From NCBI GenBank assembly GCA_012934845.2, contig WNNJ02001804.1:100927-164926 (forward strand): a DNA stretch of 64,000 bases, given 5' to 3'. Within the stretch, counting starts at the first letter, position 1; the number at the start of each line of letters is the position of its first letter. The stretch is from Pomphorhynchus laevis. Lineage: Eukaryota > Acanthocephala > Palaeacanthocephala > Echinorhynchida > Pomphorhynchidae. Below are positions 1 to 9,317 of the stretch, in pieces. Both the position numbers and the translations under genes were made by a program. The notes below the pieces were generated by a model. It had not been told where the DNA came from. It ran no database searches and saw nothing but the letters and a program-made list of their open reading frames with translations.

Positions 1-1487
1 AAGTCGATACCCTGTCTATAATCGCTTGAATATTCGGTAAGGGGTATGCGTCTAATTGAGTATAGTAATTGATTGTACGGGAATAATCTATAACCATTCG
101 TGGCTTGTGAAGCTGAGAACGAACGACAAGTACTTGAGATCTCCACGGTGATCTGCTTTGCTCAATTATTCCATCGTTTTGCAAATTTTGAATCTCCTTT
201 CGTATAAAACCGAGATCATCATAATTATAACGTCTAGATTTTGATGCAATGGGTTTTACATTTGAAGGCAGATTAGGAAATAGGTCAGGAGCTTCTAGTT
301 TGGCAGACTGAATGTGATTGATTTGCACCGATGATGACTGTCCATTAAAATTTAAAGTAAGAGATTTCAATTTTGACAAAAAATCGAGACCAATAATTAC
401 CGGAAAACATAATCTATCCATCGCGAAAAACTTTACAGTTTTATATGAGATTCCATTAAAAACCATATCTACGATACAATATTCGGTGATTTGCTTAGTT
501 GTTGATTTCGTAGCCATTACTACGTGTTCATTGCACTTCAATTTTGAAAGATTTAATAAGTGTACAGTCGAAGAATCGATAAAATTGTGCATGCTACCAG
601 TATCAATAAGTGCCACAATTTGTTGAGATTGAATTTCTACTGTCTCAGTGCATTTCATCAGTTGATTTGACAAACGTGGAGAGATGCGAGACGAAAGGCA
701 TTCCAGGGTCGCAGTGATATGCGAAGTTTTCGATGACTCACACACTGATGCAAAATGTCCTTTTTTTCCACATTGATAGCAAGTAGCATTTTTAGCAGGA
801 CAAGCAGTGCGATAATGACGAGCTCGACCACAAGAGTAACAATTAAGTTGATTCGTGTGTAATACCGATTCTTTAGTGTTTGAAGAACGAATTTCGATTT
901 TGTTAATCGATGCCGACGATGAATGATTAAGCGATATGTCGCTTTGATTTTCAGTTGTGCGAAATTGATCGGATTGAACTTGTGCGGATTCTAACGCGTA
1001 TGCAAGTGTCAACATTTCTTCGAGCGAGTTGGCTTTATTTTCCAACAGTCGCTGGCGAATGTACGACGATCGGATGCCCTGTACGAAAGAATCAAGAATA
1101 TGCTGTTTTCTATTCTCTAATGCAACCACATCTTTGAAATCGCATTCATCCGCAAGCCTCCAATTGACGAACATACTGCGACAACGTCTGATTGTCGGTT
1201 TGTGTTGAACTGTGAAGTTTATACCGAGCAAAAACTGAGTTGATTGGATGGAGCAGTATACCATCGAGTATAAAGACAGCCTCCACAAAAGTTGTACATT
1301 TTGAAATCGGCAAGTATAATCGCGTCGATAACAGATTTACCAACAAAGAAAGTTGTTGGGCATCATATGGGCTATCCAAACAAGAAATAAACGATTGAAA
1401 TTTTGACTTCCAATGAGACCATTCTTGAGAGGAAGAACTGTTATCAGGATCGCTTGCAAATATTTGAGGCTTCAAGAACTTCTCCAT
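1..1487 (-). mobile_element. Ty3/Gypsy LTR retrotransposon fragment (gag, protease, start of RT)
   Basis: Read on the minus strand, this is the 5' half of a Gypsy-type element. A short gag begins near 1487, two CCHC zinc knuckles lie at about 770-840, a retroviral-type aspartic protease with a DTG motif lies near 615-620, and the first part of reverse transcriptase runs off the left edge of the window. The domain order gag-PR-RT is typical of Ty3/Gypsy. No LTR is seen inside the window. The copy is broken and looks moderately old. A second Gypsy pol fragment in the opposite orientation lies at 2.6-3.5 kb. Confidence 0.8.
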
Positions 1488-1609
1488 TGATTTTGATAAA
1501 TTGTAATAAAAGAGAGCTTTCCAAGATAAGCTTTATCAAAATCAATCTAAAACAACACAATACAGATTAGTTAATAGAAAATCATATATCAGTATTTCAA
1601 TATTTCAAC

Positions 1610-2330
1610 GTCAGACATCCTGTTATTATTATCATTCCTACCTGCCGGCCCGCAAGTCTCTGCTAAACTTTCTGGTTTCACAGCATTCACCTTATGTCTA
1701 TTCTGATATGCCTGCATTTCCTAGACCACGCAGGGTGGTCTCCATTACAGTTTGTGCAAAACGGTTTTAGCTCGCCTTTGCCTGTGTGATTATCAGAGGA
1801 GCCGCATACTCTGCATTTATGTGGAAGGTTGTAGCCTGTTGTCCAGCGCCTCTACTGATTGCAATTATTACAGTGGGGATATGTTAGATAGTCGGAGTCG
1901 ATCATAGTAAATTTCAAATTGTGTCTCATAACGGAGTTTTACATGGAATTAGATTGACGAACTGATTCGTCAATCGGAACCTGACAGAAAGCCATCAGTA
2001 TCGGTAGCCCTTTCTTTCCATTTATAAATCGCATATTTTTTAATATAGTAATCATTTTCCAGTGAGATGATATCAACCTACGACAATAAAGTTGGAATGT
2101 TTATTACTTTAACCATAGCCTGGATCGGCTTGAAGGATAAGTCACCCAGATCTGCATATCTATTCTTGAAGAAATCGCGTTTGCGAGATCTACTATGTGG
2201 AAAGAGATTTTTAGTTCCGTTTCATAGTATTTGATAGTGTTAAACAATAATCTTTTTTTAAATTGCTCTGACATCATATGCCAAATCCAATTCCATTTCA
2301 ACAATTAACTAATTATCTGTGACTTTTGAT
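1610..2330 (-). mobile_element. I/Jockey-like LINE ORF1 fragment with zinc knuckles
   Basis: On the minus strand, 2104-2304 encodes a segment with the motif IKYYETE, matching IRYYETE in the LINE ORF1 at 51.1-51.5 kb. Downstream, at about 1700-1880, come cysteine clusters of the form CNNC, CRVC and CTNCNGDHPAWSRKC, which parallel the zinc fingers of the two LINEs at 48-54 kb. It is a third, shorter copy of that family: only ORF1 remains and it holds stops and frame changes. ORF1 of this group is a nucleic-acid-binding gag-like protein. It sits between two Gypsy fragments, so the locus is a nest of old insertions. Confidence 0.65.
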
Positions 2331-2589
2331 GTTCTTTTTTGTTTGTTAGTGGTCATGTAAGCGTGCACAAATAATCTTACAGAGGGTAGCGTTAAAATCA
2401 CAATCTGTAATGGCTTACAATATGGGGAATGCATTCAACGACTACGCACTGCATTGAGCTTTAAATTGGCAAAGATGGCTTCTACGTGTATCAGAGCAGC
2501 ACGTACCCGAAATCCGGAACATCGAACAGCTTTAATGTAGAAGATTGTGTTATATGGGCCCATTTGCGGGAACCCTCAGTATGTATTCA

Positions 2590-3460
2590 ATAATAAATAT
2601 TTTATTTAAAATGTCATACAGACAACATGAAATTAAGTTTCTTGGTCACATTATTTCTTATAATAAAATAAATCCCGATCCAGATCGAATGAACCCGTAA
2701 CTAAATTTTCCAGATCCTACAAATACCATTCAATTAAAAAAGACTATCTGTTTGTATTATAGTAAATAGATACTCTATTATTCCTAACAAATCCGTCCCC
2801 TTATCGAGTGTGCACAGTTACTTATATCTGAAGAAGTTCTGAATTGTACTCTAATTTAAATAATGAAATTGCTAATGCTATTTTACATACATATGACCCT
2901 TCTAAACATCTGGTTGTTGAAACGGACGTATCAGATAAAGCCATTGGTGCAGTTTTGAGCCAAGAAGGTTGCCCAACCGCATTTTACTCCAACTCGCTTA
3001 GTCAAATACAATAACGTGCACCGTCCATTGACAAAGTGACGTTCGCAATTTTTGAATCATTACGACATTGACGGCATCACCAATTACCGCGTAGTTAATA
3101 TAAACAGCCAGTATCATTCATGTTTAATTGTCGTCGTTCTAACAGAATAAAGAACGAGAAAATTGCGAGATAGCGTCAAGAATTAGCACTTTTCAATTTC
3201 AATGTAGTTTATCGTAAAGATAGTCAGTATGTTTTTGCGGATACATTATTCCGGTGTGCTTCCACTGATAAATTTCAACGAGAACAGCTGCACGATATTT
3301 TGTGCCATCCGGGAATAACCAGGATGTTACATAATGTATGGTTAAAGCATTTACCTTATTCAACAAAAATCGCATGCGACAACAGTAAGTCTAAAGAAGA
3401 CTTCATATGCGGTTTTTGTGCCAACAAACTCATACGCGACCTCTCCCATTAGAACATATC
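2590..3460 (+). mobile_element. Ty3/Gypsy pol fragment (RT end, RNase H, integrase N-terminus)
   Basis: The plus strand shows Gypsy pol signatures in order: FLGHII near 2640 (RT), an RNase H segment with VVETDVSDKAIGAVLSQEG near 2910-2970, and an integrase zinc-binding segment with LHDILCHPGITRML near 3280-3330. The copy is old and heavily broken. It is opposite in strand to the gag-PR-RT fragment at 1-1487, so the two are not parts of one insertion unless an inversion occurred. Confidence 0.75.
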
Positions 3461-3469
3461 AACCTCCAA

Positions 3470-6400
3470 CGTGTCCACTCAAACTAACCCAGTCGTTTCT
3501 AATATCTTATGTCGACCCACCGATCCTGTCACCACATGCAATTCTAATACCTATTCTTCACTTCTTGACACTCCAGTATCTTACCTTCTGTCTCGTTCCT
3601 CAATAATCTACATCCTACAATCAAAATCACCCCACCAACCTCCAAATCCTTTCAATCATAACCTTTCCTCACATCGCTCACCAACCTCGATATTATCAAA
3701 ATCCTCTTTGTCTTCCGCTGTCAAACCTACTCCCTGGATATCCTCAACTCCATGCTCTCCTATCGTGAGTTCACCAACTCACGTTACTCGTCCTACTTTA
3801 CGGAAACGCTTTCCTTCTCGCGATTGTTGCGTCATCGTCACTAATATCACTCCTTCCACCTCTTTATCTCCACAATGACGTCTCGACCACGATGTTTCCG
3901 CATTCAGATCCATCCTCTCGTCTCTTGTTCCTGCGGATAACCCATCCTTTTTCAACAACATCTTTCCTGTCGCATTCATCCGCCTAAATAAATCTTTTCA
4001 ATCTAATCCTTCCCAGCCCCCTCTCCTAAAAGTTGTTTTCAAACATTGCTCTCACACGTCTCATGTCCTCTCTCAACGATTCAAACTCATGTCCTCTTCA
4101 GCCACTCGCATTTTTCCCGATCGCACCACCTCCGAAATCGCTCAACTCTCATCTGCCCGCATCAAAAAACGCCGTCGCGAGGAAAACGGCGAAACATCTA
4201 TCTCCATCCGAAACATCGACGGAAATTTTCAAGTTGTCCCCACCCGTCCAAAAATTCGATGGCGCTCCATCTCCCCTATGTGTCTTCTCCACTAGCCCCT
4301 ACCACCACTACACACGGTTTCCGCCTCGGCCTTCTCAACACTAGATCTATTCTCAATAAATCCGATCTCATTCTTAACTTATTCACTAAGCAATCCATCG
4401 AGCTCTTATGCCTCACCGAATTCTGACACTCCGATTCTGACGACCTCTTAATCCGCCGTTCGCTCACTACCGGTTGCTCACTAGTCGAATCCGCTCGCTC
4501 CCTTAGCAAATTCCCTTCTAAATTCTCTAATCATGGCGGCATTGTCGCATTCGCCCGTCATCCCACGTCTCTTCGCAAAATCACTTCCCCTTTCAGTCCT
4601 TGCTCTTTTGAACTGCTCACTTGTCGTTCTTCTAACCTAATCACTCTAGATCTCGCCATTGTATACCATCCTGGTTCATCAGCTCCTACATCCTTATTTT
4701 TTACCGAACTCGCTGACTTTCTGTCCCACTGTTCTTTATCCTCAATCCCTTGGCGACTTCAACATCCGCCTCGACCGCCCTTCTTCCACCGAGTCAATCC
4801 AGTTCATCAACATTCTATCCAACTATAACTATAAACCCATCTCAGTGATCCACACATATCCTTGGTGGGGCGCTCGACATCATCGCTGTCCCCGATCATT
4901 TTGCTGCCTACACCTCACTGTCCATTTTCGATCCTGGTCTATCCGATCACTTTCTCGTCACCCTTGATCTCGCTCACAACCACACCCCTCCTCACACACC
5001 CACAATACTACGTCGCTCTTGGAGAAATCTTGACCGCTCCCTTCTCCGCTCTGCCGTACTCAAATCGTCTCTATCATATCCAAAAAAAGCATATTCTTCT
5101 CCTCACGATCTCGCCTTTTTTTTATCAATGCCCATGATTATTCGTCATTTCTCCAGACTAAAGTATCCACGTTGCTCTCTCACACCCCGATCTTTATCCT
5201 ATCCCACTCTGCCCCGCCTAGCCTCATCATTCAAGACTTTCATTTTCTCCCTTACTCACATTCTGAAGTCTCATCTGTTCTCATGTCCTTTCCAGCAAAA
5301 CCTCACCTGCCGATCCCCTGCCAACTCACATACTTAAATCCATAAGCTTTTCGATATCCCTTTTCTCATAACCTTGTTTAACTTGTTCATCCGCAGTCGT
5401 ATATTCCCTTTACACTAGAAATCCGCAATCGTTCGTCCCCTCCTTAAGAAACAATCGCTCGACCCCTCCCTTTCTTCTAGCTATCGCCCCATTTCACTAC
5501 TCCCTACTCTTTCTAAGCTTTTAGAACGCCTTATCTTAATTCAGATCGACGCTTATCTCTCGTCATCCAATCTGTACCCTCCTTTACAATCCGCTTTCCG
5601 CTATAATCACTCCACAGAAATCGCCTGCATGAAAGTTTACAACGACTTACTCATTTCTCGAGACAAGGCTCTATATAGTGTTCTCATCTCCTTCGATCTC
5701 TCCTCCGCCTTCGAAATTGTCGACCACTCCGTCCTCCTTTATCGCCTTCGTTATAATTACAGCTTTTTTCTTCCTCCGTAGCATGGTTTGCCTCATATCT
5801 ATCCGACTGTTCCTTTCGATCTGTTCAAATTCATCATTTTCGTCTCCCATCCTTATTATTGCGGGGTCCCACAAGGTTCAGTCCTAGGTCCCCTGATTTT
5901 CTCTCTTCTGCTTGGCGATCTCTCTCCGTTTATCAAACCTTACTCCTTTAACGTCATGCAATACGCCGATGACATCCTTATATATGCTCATGCACCCGCA
6001 CATCGCATACACGATATCGGCAATTCTGCCTCCAACTGTCTTTCTTCTATCTACGAACGTCTTTCCAATTTCCATCTCGTTCTAAACCCTAACAAGTCTA
6101 AAATAATGTGGATCCTCCCCCGTAAACCAAACATATCTCCTCCCACTGTATATTTTGCCTCATCGATCATCTCCATAGTCCACAATCTCACTTTCTTAGG
6201 CTTCCATTTCGATCATCACATTTCTCTAAAACCCTTCGTCTGTGACAAGGTCCGCTCGTCTAACTTAATTCTCCGTGGCATCCGCCGTATCCGCTCCCTT
6301 ATCGACTTCAGTTCTTGTATGTCTCTTCTTTCATCGCTTCTTTTCCCTAAAATCGATTACTGCCTTAGCCTTTTCGCCAATTCTCCAAAATCCATCATCC

Positions 6401-6545
6401 TACCACTACAACGCATAATCAACTCCGCCGTTCGAGTGCTCTTTCGTCTCCGTCGCTTCGACCACATATCCACATATATTGCCCAACTCTCCTGGCCCAC
6501 CATCCACATCCGCATCAAACTCCGCCTTCTTCTCGTTACGACCTA
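3470..6545 (+). mobile_element. Non-LTR retrotransposon (LINE), ORF1 + APE endonuclease + RT, broken
   Basis: ORF1 occupies about 3471-4295 and contains the segment IFPDRTTSEIAQLSSARIK followed by RRREENGE. An APE-type endonuclease begins near 4320 (LGLLNTRSI, later LCLTE). Reverse transcriptase covers about 5440-6545, with GVPQGSVLGPLIFS near 5865 and the catalytic YADD at 5962-5973. Several frame changes and stops (for example after ORF1 and within the endonuclease) show it is dead. The right end stops abruptly at a minus-strand LINE scrap. The plus strand is very rich in C and T and far more GC-rich than its surroundings. The layout resembles CR1/Jockey-group LINEs; I cannot place the clade. 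Two more fragments of the family lie at 8.6-9.2 and 15.77-15.97 kb. Confidence 0.8.
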
Positions 6546-6665
6546 ATTGCATGAAGACACATTTGTCAACATTTAACTGTAGTCCAGTAGATTCACACCA
6601 ATTAGACAGAGAGTTTGGATCATTTTGTAGCGATACTTGGTCAGCAGGTAAAGTATCCATGCTAG
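6537..6665 (-). mobile_element. LINE RT scrap of a different family
   Basis: The minus strand encodes DPNSLSNWCESTGLQLNVDK followed by CVFMQLGR, the region just after the YADD block in CR1/Jockey-type reverse transcriptases. It is about 40 residues and abuts the 3' end of the plus-strand LINE at 6545. Reading further on the minus strand gives only antisense of that LINE, so the junction is at about 6537. It may belong to the same old insertion as the LINE C-terminal fragment at 8.07-8.43 kb, also on the minus strand. Confidence 0.6.
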
Positions 6666-6939
6666 ATTGTTTTTAGTAGATATGACAGCAATGTGACACA
6701 TGTTCAAAACCCTTCTGAATACATTACGTAAAATTTGTGTTAATTTGCATTGTACAATTTTATGAGCTGGCAGAACATCCATTTTAGCTACAGTTATGTA
6801 TCAATAATTATTATTATATTTAAAAATAATGTTGTAACATTTAGGTATTGTACATTTTAATTATTACATTCATTTAATTACACTGTATTATTCAGATTCA
6901 ATTGACTTTACTAGTTGATCAAATTAGCCAAGTGTTAAA
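6666..6939 (+). promoter_or_regulatory. Probable promoter and 5' leader of the glutaredoxin gene
   Basis: This AT-rich 270-bp interval lies between LINE debris and the GLRX5 start codon. It holds no ORF of note. I assign it as promoter only by position; no specific factor site or clear TATA element can be claimed. Confidence 0.3.
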
Positions 6940-7314
6940 ATGCTCAATTTTCAAAGGATACCTCAATTGACGAAATTGTTTTGCCGTTATATAACCGATG
7001 CTGAACGCAGTCGAATAAAATCGATAATTTCTGGGAATAAGATTGTGCTTTTTATGAAAGGAACACCTTTACAACCAATGTGTGGATTCAGCAAAGCTGT
7101 CGTTCAAATTTTTCAATCATACAATGTTCCTATCCAGACATATGACATATTGGCTGATTCTGAACTCCGTGAACATATGAAGCAGTTCACTGATTGGCCA
7201 ACGTTTCCGCAAGTTTACATTAATGGAGAATTCAAAGGCGGGTGTGACATTATGATAGAACAACACCAAAATGGAGAATTAAAACAAATTCTGCAAGACT
7301 CTAATATTTTATAA
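6940..7314 (+). CDS. GLRX5: Monothiol CGFS glutaredoxin, mitochondrial Grx5 type
   Basis: This is a 124-residue single-exon ORF with the class II monothiol glutaredoxin signature. KGTP lies at residues 40-43 (glutathione-contacting Lys40), the active site CGFS at 48-51, the cis-proline motif WPTFPQVY at 86-93 (Pro90), and GGCD at 100-103. Grx5 proteins bind a [2Fe-2S] cluster with glutathione and pass it from the mitochondrial ISC scaffold to acceptor proteins. Residues 1-20 (several Lys/Arg, few acids) could be a short targeting peptide. The length fits a minimal single-domain Grx5; there is no thioredoxin-like extension as in Grx3/4. The start is the first Met and follows an AT-rich upstream stretch. 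No intron is seen. It is intact and is the best-preserved host gene here. I see no linked iron-sulfur gene. Confidence 0.93.
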   Translation: MLNFQRIPQLTKLFCRYITDAERSRIKSIISGNKIVLFMKGTPLQPMCGFSKAVVQIFQSYNVPIQTYDILADSELREHMKQFTDWPTFPQVYINGEFKGGCDIMIEQHQNGELKQILQDSNIL

Positions 7315-7743
7315 TTAAACGCGTGATTTATAATATAATTTATTCTTTGTCTTTCAACAACCTTATCAATTGTTATCAAGTGATTTTTCCACTATGCAAA
7401 ATTACGGATTTCTATTTTTGAATTGATAAAAGTCAACGTATTACTTTCATGGCACTTATAACGGACCTTATGAAGTTGGTGGTCCAACTCTTTTCCGAAA
7501 GTTAATATAAATCAGTTAATCAGTTAATTAATCGGAAAATAATTATGCATTTTATAGATGAATTTTAACCGTGGAAATTTAATGTTGTAGAAATTAAGGT
7601 GAGTGTCGAAAATTTATACTCTAATTTTGTTTAAAGGTTAAAAATTGAATTATAAGAAAAATATAAAAGGTCATCGCTTAAAAATTAAAAAATATTTCGT
7701 TTATATCTAGACAAAGCTAGGAAGTTTTGGCTTGATTTATTTC
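7315..7743. other. AT-rich interval downstream of GLRX5
   Basis: No coding potential is seen. The first ~100 bases should hold the GLRX5 3' end; no clear polyadenylation hexamer stands out above the background of A and T. The interval ends at the left copy of a 21-bp direct repeat that flanks the minisatellite element. Confidence 0.4.
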
Positions 7744-8051
7744 ATTGTTATTAAAGTTCATCTTCAAACGATGGTTGCCGTCGATTGTTGTCGTCGATGG
7801 TTGTCGTCGATGGTTGTCGACGATGGTTGTCGACGATGGTTGTCGACGATGGTTGTCGACGATGGTTGTCGACGATGGTTGTCGACGATGGTTGTCGACG
7901 ATGGTTGTCGACGATGGTTGTCGACGATGGTTGTCGTCGATGGTTGTCGTCGATGTATATGTATGTTTATTGTATGTTATTTATTGTATTTACTTTAGAT
8001 CTCAAATGTAATTTGCTAGAACAGTTATAAATTGTTATTAAAGTTCATCTT
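7744..8051 (-). mobile_element. Small non-autonomous insertion: 13-bp minisatellite plus 5' end of an R2-like element, flanked by 21-bp direct repeats
   Basis: An identical 21-bp sequence (attgttattaaagttcatct plus t) occurs at 7744-7764 and 8031-8051, as expected for a target-site duplication. Between them are 266 bp: 14 copies of a 13-bp unit, then a tail shared with the 5' leader of element B (31540-31590) and partly with element A (14930-14960). The shared words are ttgtatttactttagat and tgtaatttgctagaacag. Read on the minus strand the piece looks like a leader-only derivative of the R2-like family. It carries no RT and lacks an obvious A-rich end, so it must have been mobilised in trans if it moved by reverse transcription. 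Confidence 0.6.
7769..7955. repeat. 13-bp minisatellite, about 14.4 copies
   Basis: The unit is cgatggttgtcga, with cgt variants at both ends of the array. The central copies are essentially identical, which suggests recent expansion. Because 13 is not a multiple of 3 and no unit creates a stop, all three forward frames stay open and give the same repeating 13-residue peptide. This is not evidence for a protein. Confidence 0.95.
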
Positions 8052-8059
8052 TAAGTTGA

Positions 8060-8430
8060 TCATAAAAGCTCGATAAAGAAGCAGCAATATGTAAAACAAA
8101 TAATAATACAAATTCAGGAATAATACAAAACCTATCCAACTTCTGTCAATCCATGCTTCAAGATTATATGTCTCAATGAGTTCTTGAATAGATTGACTTT
8201 AGTCAGAGATACAATATTTGCAGGCAATTGGTTTCAGTTTTGTGCTATCCTGTCTCGGACATCGCTATATTTCATATTACCGACCAAAACATGGTCGGTA
8301 TTATGAACCATTTTCCATGCTAGGACCAAGTCTTTATTTCTAAGCATCTCCTCAATTGATAATAAATTGAGACGCCTGAGCAAGTCTTGGTATGGAAGCT
8401 TTTTATATCAAGTACTAATCGAGTCGCTTG
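8060..8430 (-). mobile_element. LINE reverse transcriptase C-terminal fragment
   Basis: On the minus strand, broken frames give words typical of the region after RT in Jockey/CR1 LINEs: an LRR-like head, then MAWKMVH-like text, VGNMKYSDVRDRIA-like text, VSLTKVNLFKNSL and LRHIILKHGLTEV. Frames change repeatedly and no ORF survives. It is in the same orientation as the RT scrap at 6537-6665. Confidence 0.55.
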
Positions 8431-8569
8431 TAGGAGTATGCTCTCTTAAATGTGCATGCATTTTCATAGGCGTGAGTAAATGGCAGTGCACGCATATGAT
8501 AAAATGTAACGTTGCTGTAAAAATGTGAAAAATCAAAATTTTGTGATCTTCTACAATACCGGGAGGAAA

Positions 8570-9190
8570 AACTTTGTAGCATCATAATCTCCCACGACCT
8601 CTCATCTGTATTCGAAATCGTTGAGCTTCTTTATTATATTATAGAATCTTCTCTATCGGCTCTGTCATTACTATGGATTATCTAACAACTCTGTAGCCTA
8701 GATTTCATCGTGTATATCTGACCTTTCTTTCATTTTTCATTCAGCTTCTTATGGCTCTCAACCGTTTTCTCTCGCACACGGTGTTCCTCAAGGCTCCGTA
8801 CTAGGTCCGTCATTTTCTCCCTTCTCCACGGTAATATATCCTCAATAACCATAACACACAATTTTCATGTTATGCAATATGCTGATTATATTCTCATCTA
8901 CTCTTATCTGTCCTCCTCTCAAATTCATGATCTTGCATCCACTTTCTACGCTTTCCTCTTATCCGTTTCCCAGCATCTTTCTTCTATTCGTCTATCACAC
9001 AATCCTGCAAAGTTCAAAATAATGTGGATAATTCCCTCGTACCTAAGCATTACTCTACCTACCGTATATATATACTCAACCATTCTTCCCGACATTAATA
9101 ATATAGTATTCCTCGTTTTCCACTTTGACAACCATATTTCTCTCAATGAAAGATGTCATTTTGTTTGCGATAAATCAAATCAGCTAACTC
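8570..9190 (+). mobile_element. LINE RT fragment, same family as 3470-6545
   Basis: Residues coded at 8872-9216 align with the LINE at 5.8-6.3 kb: MQYADYILIY against MQYADDILIY, FKIMWIIPS against SKIMWILPR, and VFHFDNHISL against GFHFDHHISL. Upstream, the VPQGSVLGP block is present in a shifted frame near 8780. The second catalytic Asp of YADD has become Tyr, so this copy is dead. It is truncated at both ends and stops just before the phosphatase locus. Confidence 0.8.
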
Positions 9191-9317
9191 AGTCTACGGA
9201 TTTAATATATTTATAAACTAAGCAAAACATAATAATGCTAAATCAAAATTTAATAATTAAATAATACAAAAAAAACAATTTTAAGTTAAGTTAAGAAAAA
9301 AAACTGTCTGTTTCAGT
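9191..9317. repeat. AT-rich spacer with a P2 terminal-repeat scrap
   Basis: The word aatcagctaactcagtctac near 9178 and the following AT-rich text match the left end of the dispersed P2 terminal repeat (for example 44998-45020). It lies directly downstream of the phosphatase stop codon. Confidence 0.45.

Noticed and set aside
7732-8030. Three overlapping frames of 81-88 codons with repeating MVVDDGCRRWLST
   Set aside because: Same cause: a 13-bp array without stops. No initiation context or unique sequence.
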